11,593 bases of DNA, taken from positions 1 to 11,593 of the forward strand of contig JAEYZD010000060.1 in the NCBI GenBank assembly GCA_023430725.1, given 5' to 3'. The first letter of the stretch is position 1. Each line of letters begins with the position of its first letter. Below are positions 1 through 6,424 of the stretch, piece by piece. The notes under the pieces were generated by a model. It was not told the DNA's origin, did no database searches, and saw nothing but the letters and a program-made list of their open reading frames with translations. A program made the translations under genes and the position numbers. Origin of the DNA: Bacteroidota bacterium. GTDB taxonomy: Bacteria > Bacteroidota > Bacteroidia > Bacteroidales > VadinHA17.

Positions 1-2388
1 CTGATGCAGGCCGGCGCAAATGTGAAGGCAATAATTGAAGCAATGCCTTACGAGGGAGGATTCCCCGTTCAGGCCAACAGGGTCAGAAGACTGGGCATAC
101 CGGTAATTCTCTCGCACATGCTTGTAAGAGCAATCCCCAACAGCACCAATGACGGCATCTGCGGTGCTGTGATAGCTGAGAGCCGCGACTTCACCCCGGT
201 GCCCGGAACAGAAAAGATCATAGACGGAATCGATGCAATCAACATATGCACGGGACTGATCCCTGACAACCAGCTGCTTATCAAGGGCCGTGAGGTCTTC
301 GGCACGAAGGTGTTCGCAGCAGGCGATGCAATGCGCATCGGCGAGGGGACCACGGCAGTGCTTCGCGGCAAGCAGGCCGCTATGGAGATCATCCAGGAGA
401 TCGGCGTGCGAAGCAACTACAGCGAATACCTCTCATTATCAAAGGAATACATCGACTCACAGCAGCATCCCACAAGGGTCATCGAAAACCCGTGGATGCC
501 TGACGAGGCCAGGATGAATGCCAGGCCATTCGTCATTATTGACTGTCTTTACAGCTTCGCCTGCAATCCCTGCCAGTTCGCGTGTCCTCACGGCGCAATC
601 ACGAAGGCATCGCCAGATACCGTGCCGGCCATCGATTTTGAGAAGTGCACCGGCTGCCTCAAGTGCGTATACCAGTGCCCCGGACTGGCAATCTTCGGGT
701 ACAACACTGCGAAGAACCAGCTCTTCCTGCCCGTGGAATATTTCGTTGAGGAGGGAAAGGAAGTCTGGCTTGTTGACAACAACGGAAAGAAGGTTGGCGA
801 GGGTGTGATTGAGAAGATGATGCTCAAGCCGAATAAAACGAATGTGGCACGGGTAAGGGCCATAACTCCCGTTGGCAATGACATTGTGGCTGCCAGGGGT
901 TTCATAGTAAAGGAGAGTTACCCTGAGCCTGTGATCTTCGGTCCCGCCTCCGCGATGGATTCGAAGGAATATGTATGCCACTGCGAGGATGTGAATGTTG
1001 AGGAGATAATGGCAATTATCGGGGACAGAAAGTATATTTCTGTTGATGAGATAAAGCATACGACACGCCTGGGGATGGGGCCTTGCCGTGGCAAGCGCTG
1101 CATAAAGAGGCTCTCGATGCTTCTCAGGCCAGCGGGAATTGAGATTGTTGGCGACGCCACTCCGAGGGCACCGCTATCCAACCAGATCTCCATGGGAGAG
1201 CTCTTTCCGCTCAGCGCCCCCGAGGTTATCATAACACCGGGTGAGAGCCGCAAAGTGAAGGTAGGTGCACTGGTGGCCGGCGGCGGCATCACCGGCAGCG
1301 CCCTGATGCGCTACATGGCTGAGGCCGGAATGAAACCGGTGCTCATCAACCACGACCGCGGTTCATCATGGAGGAACATTGCCGGTGGCAGACCCAACTT
1401 CAGCGTTCCAGAGCTCTCTGACATAGCCAGGCATAACCACGAGTTGTTCAGGGAACTGCAGAAGATGGGTGAAACCAACTACCGGGAGATAAAATATGTG
1501 ACCTTTGCTCATGACGATGCAATGCTTAAACAGCTGGAAGCCTCCCTGGCATGGTCTGACGGCGAGCTCGTGATGCCGGCAGATTACGCTGCGAAGATCG
1601 CACCGGGCATCAATCCGGACCTGAAGCAGAGATACCAGGCAGCCCTGCTCACCAACGACTGCTGGCAGGCAACACCCGGGAAGGTTATTGACCTGATCAG
1701 GCACCTGGGTATCAGGGCCGGTGGCAGCGTGGAGGAAGACAGCACTGTCACAGCCGTGAGCCGCAACGGGAATGATTACAGCATAACGGTGCAGAATCAC
1801 CGGGGAGAATACATTGAATATATCACCCCGGTGTTTGTAAACGCGATGGGTGCGCATGGCGAAGAGTTTGCGCGCTCACTGGGTCTGTATACAGGCACCT
1901 ACGGTGTGCGCCACCAGGCTTTCATCACACGGCGACTGCCAATGATGGGGCCCGGCAACACTCCCCTCCCGATGCTGATTGACCGCCGTAACTACAAGGG
2001 ATTCATTGCAGTGTACGGGCAGCAGCTTGGTGAGACAGGCCAGATAATCGGATGCGCCTCCCCGGCTGCAGATCCTGCCGAAGCAGGGAAAAACCTGAAA
2101 ATAAACAGCAAGGAGTTCATGGAGATAGTGTCGGAGGTATTCACATCATGGCTGCCCGAGCTATCGTCTGCCGGATTCCAGTCGCTATGGAGCGGCTATT
2201 ACACCGAGCCCAGAATGTATATTGATCCTGAGCACGGCCTCTTCCTCGGACTGCGGGGACAGGGGTTCATGCTTGGACAATACCTGGCAAAGATGTATGT
2301 TGACAGCCTGATGGGCCGTGAGGTTCCCTCCTACTTCAGCCGGCTGTCGCTGAAGGGCGACGGGCTGCCGGAGAAGGCGTTCAAATAG
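1..2388 (+). CDS. Fused FAD/NAD(P) oxidoreductase - ferredoxin - BFD [2Fe-2S] - DAO-type dehydrogenase (5' end cut off)
   Basis: The reading frame is open to base 1, so the N-terminus lies outside the window; numbering here starts at the ATG at 4. Residues 1-150 are the end of a pyridine-nucleotide-disulfide-oxidoreductase-like domain with its late FAD motif (AAGDAMRIGEG, D108). Residues 181-225 hold eight ferredoxin cysteines (C181, C187, C190, C194 and C215, C218, C221, C225), fitting two [4Fe-4S] clusters. Residues 325-366 are a BFD-like [2Fe-2S] domain (C325, C327, C361, C366). From about 420 an FAD-binding DAO/glycine-oxidase-like domain begins (G426-x-G428-x-x-G431) and runs to the end. 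Related dehydrogenases of proline, hydroxyproline, opines, sarcosine or glycine usually carry these modules on separate subunits; here they are one chain. Inferred role: oxidation of an amino or imino acid, with electrons passed along the Fe-S chain to NAD(P) or another acceptor. The proline dehydrogenase next door favours an imino acid, but the sequence does not settle the substrate. Confidence 0.85.
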   Translation: MMQAGANVKAIIEAMPYEGGFPVQANRVRRLGIPVILSHMLVRAIPNSTNDGICGAVIAESRDFTPVPGTEKIIDGIDAINICTGLIPDNQLLIKGREVFGTKVFAAGDAMRIGEGTTAVLRGKQAAMEIIQEIGVRSNYSEYLSLSKEYIDSQQHPTRVIENPWMPDEARMNARPFVIIDCLYSFACNPCQFACPHGAITKASPDTVPAIDFEKCTGCLKCVYQCPGLAIFGYNTAKNQLFLPVEYFVEEGKEVWLVDNNGKKVGEGVIEKMMLKPNKTNVARVRAITPVGNDIVAARGFIVKESYPEPVIFGPASAMDSKEYVCHCEDVNVEEIMAIIGDRKYISVDEIKHTTRLGMGPCRGKRCIKRLSMLLRPAGIEIVGDATPRAPLSNQISMGELFPLSAPEVIITPGESRKVKVGALVAGGGITGSALMRYMAEAGMKPVLINHDRGSSWRNIAGGRPNFSVPELSDIARHNHELFRELQKMGETNYREIKYVTFAHDDAMLKQLEASLAWSDGELVMPADYAAKIAPGINPDLKQRYQAALLTNDCWQATPGKVIDLIRHLGIRAGGSVEEDSTVTAVSRNGNDYSITVQNHRGEYIEYITPVFVNAMGAHGEEFARSLGLYTGTYGVRHQAFITRRLPMMGPGNTPLPMLIDRRNYKGFIAVYGQQLGETGQIIGCASPAADPAEAGKNLKINSKEFMEIVSEVFTSWLPELSSAGFQSLWSGYYTEPRMYIDPEHGLFLGLRGQGFMLGQYLAKMYVDSLMGREVPSYFSRLSLKGDGLPEKAFK

Positions 2389-2406
2389 TGATATTTCAGT
2401 CATCGA

Positions 2407-2435
2407 TTTGCGTATTGCCCTTTTTCATATCTTTG
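2407..2435 (+). promoter_or_regulatory. Bacteroidetes-type promoter for the proline dehydrogenase gene
   Basis: TTTG at 2407-2410 and TATCTTTG at 2428-2435 match the Bacteroidetes -33 (TTTG) and -7 (TAnnTTTG) elements, 17 bp apart. That spacing is slightly shorter than usual. Transcription would start near 2440 and give a short A-rich leader before the ATG at 2464. The same 11-mer, TATCTTTGAGC, recurs in front of the nitroreductase gene on the other strand. Confidence 0.6.
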
Positions 2436-2463
2436 AGCGCCAAAAAAATAAATAGCCCCAAAG

Positions 2464-3375
2464 ATGTTCAACAAGCTCATTGCCTCCATCCTTCCTTACT
2501 TCCCGAAGAAATTTATCTGGATCTTTTCACGTGCCTATATCTCGGGCGTCACAATGGCTGATGCCATGCGCGTATCGAAGGAACTGAACGCCCAGGGTGT
2601 CAGGGTAACCCTCGACGTGCTGGGTGAGTTCATCAAATCGCTTGATGAGGCCGAGGAGAACAAGCAGGAATATCTTGACCTTATAGAGGAGACCCAGCGG
2701 AACGGCATCAACGGGAACTACTCCCTCAAGCCTACGAGCTTCGGGCTGCTGATAGACAAGGAGGTGTGCTACAGGCTGATGCGCGAGATAGTCGCGAAAG
2801 CGGCATCATACAACAACTTCTGCAGGATAGACATGGAAGACTCTCCCTGCACTGACCTGGAGATAGAGCTTTACAGGAGGTTGCATGCGGAGTTCCCGAA
2901 GAATGTGGGACTGGTTGTCCAGGCATACCTGAAGAGGACATACAGCGACCTGGAGAACATGCTTGACATGAACACGCCGGAGATCCCGACCAGCTACCGT
3001 CTCTGCAAAGGCATCTATATTGAGCCGGCGGAGATAGCGTACAAGAAGTACGAGGAGATCAACAAACACTATCTTGAGGATCTTGAATTCATGTTCCGCA
3101 ACAGGATATACGTGGGAATTGCCACACACGACAAACCTCTGATAGAGGGGGCGTATGAGCTGATAAGGAAACATGACGTGCCGAAGAACATGTACGAGTT
3201 TCAGATGCTTTACGGAGTCACACCGAAGCTGCGGCAGAGCATCGTCGACGGTGGGCATGTGATGAGGGTTTACGTTCCTTTCGGCGAGAAATGGTTCGGT
3301 TATTCAACCCGCCGCCTGAAAGAAAATCCGAAGATTGCCAGCCATATAATCAAGGCGCTGTTTGTCAAAGGATAG
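2464..3375 (+). CDS. Proline dehydrogenase (monofunctional PRODH)
   Basis: A 303-residue FAD-dependent proline dehydrogenase of the TIM-barrel (PutA PRODH-domain) family. It oxidises L-proline to delta-1-pyrroline-5-carboxylate and passes electrons to the quinone pool, normally from the inner face of the membrane. Visible family motifs are RLCKGIY (R179, K182), YEFQMLYG (244-251) and the C-terminal proline-binding signature YSTRRLKEN, with R283, R284 and E287 equivalent to the Arg-Arg pair and Glu of PutA. The length matches monofunctional bacterial PRODHs, and there is no P5C dehydrogenase domain, so that second step must be encoded elsewhere. The gene starts 75 bp after the fused oxidoreductase and has its own promoter, so it may be expressed alone as well as by read-through. 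The N-terminal stretch is hydrophobic and aromatic (LIASILPYFPKKFIWIF), which could help membrane contact. Confidence 0.93.
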   Translation: MFNKLIASILPYFPKKFIWIFSRAYISGVTMADAMRVSKELNAQGVRVTLDVLGEFIKSLDEAEENKQEYLDLIEETQRNGINGNYSLKPTSFGLLIDKEVCYRLMREIVAKAASYNNFCRIDMEDSPCTDLEIELYRRLHAEFPKNVGLVVQAYLKRTYSDLENMLDMNTPEIPTSYRLCKGIYIEPAEIAYKKYEEINKHYLEDLEFMFRNRIYVGIATHDKPLIEGAYELIRKHDVPKNMYEFQMLYGVTPKLRQSIVDGGHVMRVYVPFGEKWFGYSTRRLKENPKIASHIIKALFVKG

Positions 3376-3383
3376 AAGGCATC

Positions 3384-3456
3384 AGGCAATAGCCAATAGG
3401 CAATAGTGAAGGTTCTGCATGAGGTTATCAACACTACTGCCTACTGCCTACTGCCT
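3384..3456. repeat. Two opposing arrays of 7-bp tandem repeats forming a long inverted repeat; possible bidirectional terminator
   Basis: The left arm (3384-3406) is AGGCAAT, AGCCAAT, AGGCAAT plus AG. The right arm (3434-3456) is CTACTGC three times plus CT. Each arm is 23 nt and the loop is 27 nt. On the plus strand 19 of 23 positions pair. On the minus strand three of the four exceptions become G-U pairs, leaving one G-G clash, so the hairpin is better in the minus-strand transcript. The repeat fills the junction between two convergent genes (stops at 3375 and 3469), where a terminator would be useful, but there is no clear U-tract. Nothing else is visible in 3376-3468. Confidence 0.8.
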
Positions 3457-3468
3457 ATCGTCTGAACC

Positions 3469-4221
3469 CTAACGCCTGAATATCAGCGAATCATGCACCC
3501 GCCGCAGATGCTCAAGATCACGGACGGAGATATGCGGGGCAGGGGGAACAGGATCCTCCGGAGGCCCTGACGCCAGCCTGTGTACAATAGCTACAAGAAT
3601 CAGCGGACTCAATCCGATCATCTGTCCGGAGGGTATCTGCCCCTTCTCATATGCCGACATTTTCTGAGCCTGCCTGATAAGCTCATAGTTGTTCAGCGGA
3701 TCGCCAAGTTCGGGCTCTGTTGTAAGGCCCTGGTAAACCCCCATCCTCAGGTTATTGGAGGCATTGATCATCTCCTGGGTCGGGACGGGGCGGTCAGCCA
3801 TGATCTCCGCACGTATGTTTCCCAATCGCGGAATGACTATCACTGCGGGTATCATTGTTGTGTCTGCTGTGAGGTAGATACCTGCCGTATACTCCCTCGC
3901 CCTGAGGGTATCCTGCACCGTCATGCTGTGCTCACGGTACCCTATGCATGTGAATGTTATTGTGTCATGCCAGCGGGCATAAAGCGAGAACATGCCCCTG
4001 CTGTCAGTAGCTCCGGCCGTCCGGCCCCTGATTTTATAGTGAGCATCCGGCAATGGCTGGCTGCTGGCAGCGTCGTAGATGACCCCGTGAAAGAGTATGG
4101 AGCCCGGCTGCTGGGCACTTGCCTCCGTCAGCTTCAGAACGGAGAATAAAAATAGCAGCAGGTATGCGGCAGAGTGCCTACTTGCGAAGAACGATCTCGT
4201 CAAGCGTCCTTTTCGGAACAT
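3469..4221 (-). CDS. Secreted protein with a CarboxypepD_reg-like beta-sandwich domain
   Basis: From the chosen ATG at 4221 this is a 250-residue protein. It begins with a basic n-region (RKGRLTR), a hydrophobic core (AAYLLLFLFSVLK) and a likely signal peptidase I site at ASA/QQ near residue 37. There is no lipobox cysteine, so export to the periplasm or beyond is inferred. Residues of about 43-130 resemble the carboxypeptidase regulatory-like domain common in Bacteroidetes surface proteins: an opening GVIYDAASSQPLPDA, then TDSRGMFSLYA, then TCIGY. The last 120 residues have no motif I recognise and are proline-rich near the end (PPEDPVPPAP). The frame is open further upstream, but that part lies inside the nitroreductase gene; 4221 is the ATG that best places the signal peptide. 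Even so it overlaps the nitroreductase 3' end by 44 bp, suggesting translational coupling in an operon. Function unknown. Confidence 0.75.
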   Translation of the reverse strand: MFRKGRLTRSFFASRHSAAYLLLFLFSVLKLTEASAQQPGSILFHGVIYDAASSQPLPDAHYKIRGRTAGATDSRGMFSLYARWHDTITFTCIGYREHSMTVQDTLRAREYTAGIYLTADTTMIPAVIVIPRLGNIRAEIMADRPVPTQEMINASNNLRMGVYQGLTTEPELGDPLNNYELIRQAQKMSAYEKGQIPSGQMIGLSPLILVAIVHRLASGPPEDPVPPAPHISVRDLEHLRRVHDSLIFRR

Positions 4222-4750
4222 GATGAACGCCTTTCTCATCTCTCCAGTATTTAACGTCATTATTGCGTATGGTTTCCACGGCAATCTCTTCAACCGGTTT
4301 GCCGAGGGCAAGAACCAGAAGTATCTCATACTGTTTGGGGATGTCAAACTCCGTCCTCAGCCGCTCCTTCTTGACGGATGCAATGATGCAGCCTCCAAGT
4401 CCTGCTTCCGTAGCGCCAAGCATGATGCTCTGTGCGGCGATCCCCGGATCAATGCCAAAAGTCTCTGATATCTCCTTGTCGCCAAGAATGATTATGTAGC
4501 CGGTTGGCCTTTCGGCAGGCTCCGGTCCCTCCCAGTTTGTCAGGTAACCGGCCCATGCGAGGCAAGGATAGAGCGCTTCGCACTGTCTGGTTTCAGTTAC
4601 AAGAATGTATTTCAAAGGCTGTCGGTTTGCTGCTGAGGCCGACAGGCGGGCAAGGTCAACCAGTGACACAAGTGTATCGGGGGCGATTGTGTGTGCAGAG
4701 TCAAACCGGCGGAAGGTCCGTGTTTTTGCAATCAGCTGGGGGAGGTTCAT
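4178..4750 (-). CDS. Nitroreductase-family FMN oxidoreductase
   Basis: A 190-residue member of the FMN-dependent nitroreductase superfamily, which uses NAD(P)H to reduce nitro compounds, quinones, flavins or similar acceptors, usually as a homodimer. Motifs are the N-terminal FMN-phosphate region (R11, R14, R15 in KTRTFRRF), SASAANRQP (37-45) contacting flavin, and the C-terminal TEAGLGGCIIASV loop. The ATG at 4750 was preferred over the longer frame from 4804 because the family normally starts just before the TRTFRRF segment, and because a TATCTTTG promoter element lies inside the extra stretch. The gene overlaps the downstream secreted-protein gene and follows sodB on the same strand, but a terminator and a promoter separate it from sodB. 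The substrate cannot be told from sequence; a role in redox stress is only suggested by the SOD neighbour. Confidence 0.88.
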   Translation of the reverse strand: MNLPQLIAKTRTFRRFDSAHTIAPDTLVSLVDLARLSASAANRQPLKYILVTETRQCEALYPCLAWAGYLTNWEGPEPAERPTGYIIILGDKEISETFGIDPGIAAQSIMLGATEAGLGGCIIASVKKERLRTEFDIPKQYEILLVLALGKPVEEIAVETIRNNDVKYWRDEKGVHHVPKRTLDEIVLRK

Positions 4751-4765
4751 ATTCGGAATTTTGCT

Positions 4766-4773
4766 CAAAGATA
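4766..4773 (-). promoter_or_regulatory. Bacteroidetes -7 promoter element for the nitroreductase gene
   Basis: On the minus strand the sequence reads TATCTTTGAGC, an exact TAnnTTTG match, 15 nt before the ATG at 4750. No good TTTG -33 element sits at the expected distance; only TTTC-like sequence is present. It lies downstream of the sodB terminator, which fits an independent transcription unit. Confidence 0.5.
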
Positions 4774-4855
4774 GGGAAAAAAGAAAGGCTTCCGCTCTCA
4801 CCATGGAATCCCCTCCAAAAAGTGTGTTGCAGCAGCAGCAACCAGGAAAAAGTGA

Positions 4856-4877
4856 ACCGGCAGAAAACCGGCAGAAA
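4856..4877. repeat. 11-bp exact tandem duplication (ACCGGCAGAAA x2)
   Basis: The unit ACCGGCAGAAA occurs twice back to back in the sodB-nitroreductase gap. The second copy provides part of the T-tract after the sodB terminator hairpin when read on the minus strand. It may be a simple slippage duplication; no function is evident. Confidence 0.7.
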
Positions 4878-4901
4878 GGAAACAGCCCCTCACCGGGGCT
4901 G
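4872..4901 (-). terminator. Rho-independent terminator after sodB
   Basis: Read on the minus strand, a 7-bp stem CAGCCCC / GGGGCTG with a 5-nt loop (4883-4901) lies just past the sodB stop codon at 4912. It is followed by the pyrimidine run TTTCCTTTC. This is a good but not perfect intrinsic terminator. Confidence 0.7.
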
Positions 4902-4911
4902 CCATATACTC

Positions 4912-5505
4912 TTATTTCTTAAGCGCTTCGTCATACCGTTCGCCTATCACCTTCCAGTCGAGCAGTTCCCAGAAGCCTTTGATGTAGTCAGGTCTTCTGT
5001 TTCTGTAGTCAACATAATAGGCATGTTCCCACACATCGCAGGTCATAAGCGGCACCAGTCCGGACCTCAGCGGGTTACCGGCATTTGATTCCTGTGTGAT
5101 TGTGAGCCTGCCGTCGGGCTTCATGCAGAGCCATGCCCAGCCCGAGCCGAAGAGGGTGGTGGCAGCCTTTGTAAAGGCCTCCTTAAAGGCTTCGAACGTA
5201 CCATACTCGGCATCGATGGCTTTCGCAACGGTGCCTGACGGGGCTCTCTTGCCTGAGGGTGAGAATGTTGCAAAATAGAAAGTATGGTTCCATATCTGGG
5301 CAGCATTGTTGAAGATGCCTCCCTCTGCCTTGCGGATCATCGTTTCGAGGGTAGCCTCCTCGAAGGGGGATCCCGGCAGCAGGTTATTGAGGTTGTTTAC
5401 ATAAGCAAGATGATGCTTGCCGTGATGGAACTCCAGAGTCTCGGCGCTCAGATGCGGAGCGAGGTCGCCAGCTGCATACTTCAATGGGGGGAGATCGAAT
5501 TTCAT
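4912..5505 (-). CDS. sodB: Superoxide dismutase, Fe-type (Fe/Mn family)
   Basis: A complete 197-residue Fe/Mn superoxide dismutase that converts superoxide to oxygen and hydrogen peroxide in the cytoplasm. It has no signal peptide. The four metal ligands are visible: H27, H74 (NHTFY), D157 and H161 (DVWEHAYY). The second-sphere glutamine is Q70 in NNAAQIWNH, the placement found in iron SODs and in cambialistic enzymes; Mn-type enzymes carry it from the later GSGWAWL region, where this protein has none. I therefore call Fe-type, with cambialistic behaviour possible, as known for Bacteroides and Porphyromonas SODs. The gene has its own terminator and appears monocistronic. Upstream, a near-match to the -7 element (TATATTTA on the minus strand at 5535-5542) lies about 30 nt before the ATG, but this is weak. 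A run of seven C (5559-5565) sits further upstream. Confidence 0.96.
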   Translation of the reverse strand: MKFDLPPLKYAAGDLAPHLSAETLEFHHGKHHLAYVNNLNNLLPGSPFEEATLETMIRKAEGGIFNNAAQIWNHTFYFATFSPSGKRAPSGTVAKAIDAEYGTFEAFKEAFTKAATTLFGSGWAWLCMKPDGRLTITQESNAGNPLRSGLVPLMTCDVWEHAYYVDYRNRRPDYIKGFWELLDWKVIGERYDEALKK

Positions 5506-5574
5506 GACCTGGTCAGATTATTTGGTAATACACGTAAATATAATAATAAAAGTGTAGTCCCCCCCACTCAATTT

Positions 5575-6402
5575 TCATAGAAATATCCTCTCAGGCAGCG
5601 ACTCAATCACCCCTTTCTCCTGCGCAACGGCGAAGAGCTTCCGGATGGCCTGCCTTCCCTCCTCTCCCAGCGAGAGGCTAAAGTCGTTTACATACAGTTT
5701 AATATGTTCGCGCGCTATCTCTTCTTCAGTCTCGCGGGCATGGCGCCTGATGAAGGCAGCCGATTCGCGGGGACTGGTGCGGGCATAACTGATGCTTCGT
5801 CTTATGGTCCGGCTCACTTTTGCAGCCACCTCCGGATCAAGGTTCCGGTTTACCACAATGCCACCCAGCGGCACCGGCAGTCCGGTCATCTCTTCCCACA
5901 TCGTGCCGGTGTCTGCCACAAGACCGAGACCCATGGCCCGGTATGTAAAACGGGTCTCATGAATTATGAGTCCGGCATCGGCCTCGCCGGAGAGAACTGC
6001 CTCAGGGATGTCGGAAAAGAGGTACTCCCGTTTGCGGGTGGCACCGGGCCAGAAGATACTGAAGAGCAGGTTTGCTGTGGTGTTCAGGCCCGGTATCGCA
6101 ACCAGAGCGTTATCGAGTTCACCGGGCGCTATATGGCGCCGGCTCACGACCAGCGGGCCGTTACTCCGTCCCAGCGCACTTCCCGAATCGAGTATCAGGT
6201 AGCCGGCTGCTGCGCGGGCATAGGCATGGTAACTCATCTTCGTGATATCCACCGTCCCCTCCAGCGCCCTGAGATTGAGCTCCTCAACGTCTGCAAGGAA
6301 CCAGTCGAATTCAAGTCCCTCAGTATCAACCCTTCCGTGGACCATCGCCTCGAAGATGAATGTGTCATTGGGGCATGGGGAAAAACCAAGTGTCAGTTTC
6401 AT
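5575..6402 (-). CDS. mqnD: 1,4-dihydroxy-6-naphthoate synthase (futalosine pathway)
   Basis: A complete 275-residue MqnD. It converts cyclic dehypoxanthine futalosine to 1,4-dihydroxy-6-naphthoate in the futalosine route to menaquinone. Family signatures are the opening GFSPCPNDTFIF (residues 6-17), N43, KMSYHAY with S57, the substrate loop LNTTAN (T108/T109-A110), and LIIHETRFTY with H148, equivalent to the catalytic histidine of the Thermus enzyme. The fold is a two-lobed periplasmic-binding-protein-like cytosolic enzyme, and length is normal. It starts 22 nt after mqnB on the same strand, consistent with an operon. Other pathway genes (mqnA, mqnC, mqnE) are not in the window. No clear terminator follows; the 69-bp gap to sodB holds only A/T-rich sequence and a C7 run. 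Confidence 0.95.
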   Translation of the reverse strand: MKLTLGFSPCPNDTFIFEAMVHGRVDTEGLEFDWFLADVEELNLRALEGTVDITKMSYHAYARAAAGYLILDSGSALGRSNGPLVVSRRHIAPGELDNALVAIPGLNTTANLLFSIFWPGATRKREYLFSDIPEAVLSGEADAGLIIHETRFTYRAMGLGLVADTGTMWEEMTGLPVPLGGIVVNRNLDPEVAAKVSRTIRRSISYARTSPRESAAFIRRHARETEEEIAREHIKLYVNDFSLSLGEEGRQAIRKLFAVAQEKGVIESLPERIFL

Positions 6403-6424
6403 GATTTCTCTGTAAGGTATTGTT

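Noticed and set aside
3384..3456. CRISPR array
   Set aside because: The repeat units are 7 bp with no spacers and no cas genes are present; the structure is an inverted pair of short tandem arrays.
4222..4347. N-terminal extension of the secreted CarboxypepD_reg protein
   Set aside because: It lies entirely within the nitroreductase gene in another frame and would put a long non-signal stretch before the signal peptide.
4751..4804. 18-residue N-terminal extension of the nitroreductase
   Set aside because: It contains the TATCTTTG promoter element and goes beyond the usual family start.
4826..4842. GTTGC...GCAAC mini-hairpin with an AGC run
   Set aside because: Only a 5-bp stem with no following T-run; no support for a terminator or regulatory site.
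5559..5565. Run of seven C as a possible phase-variation tract
   Set aside because: It is intergenic and outside any recognisable promoter spacer; a single short tract is not evidence of phase variation.
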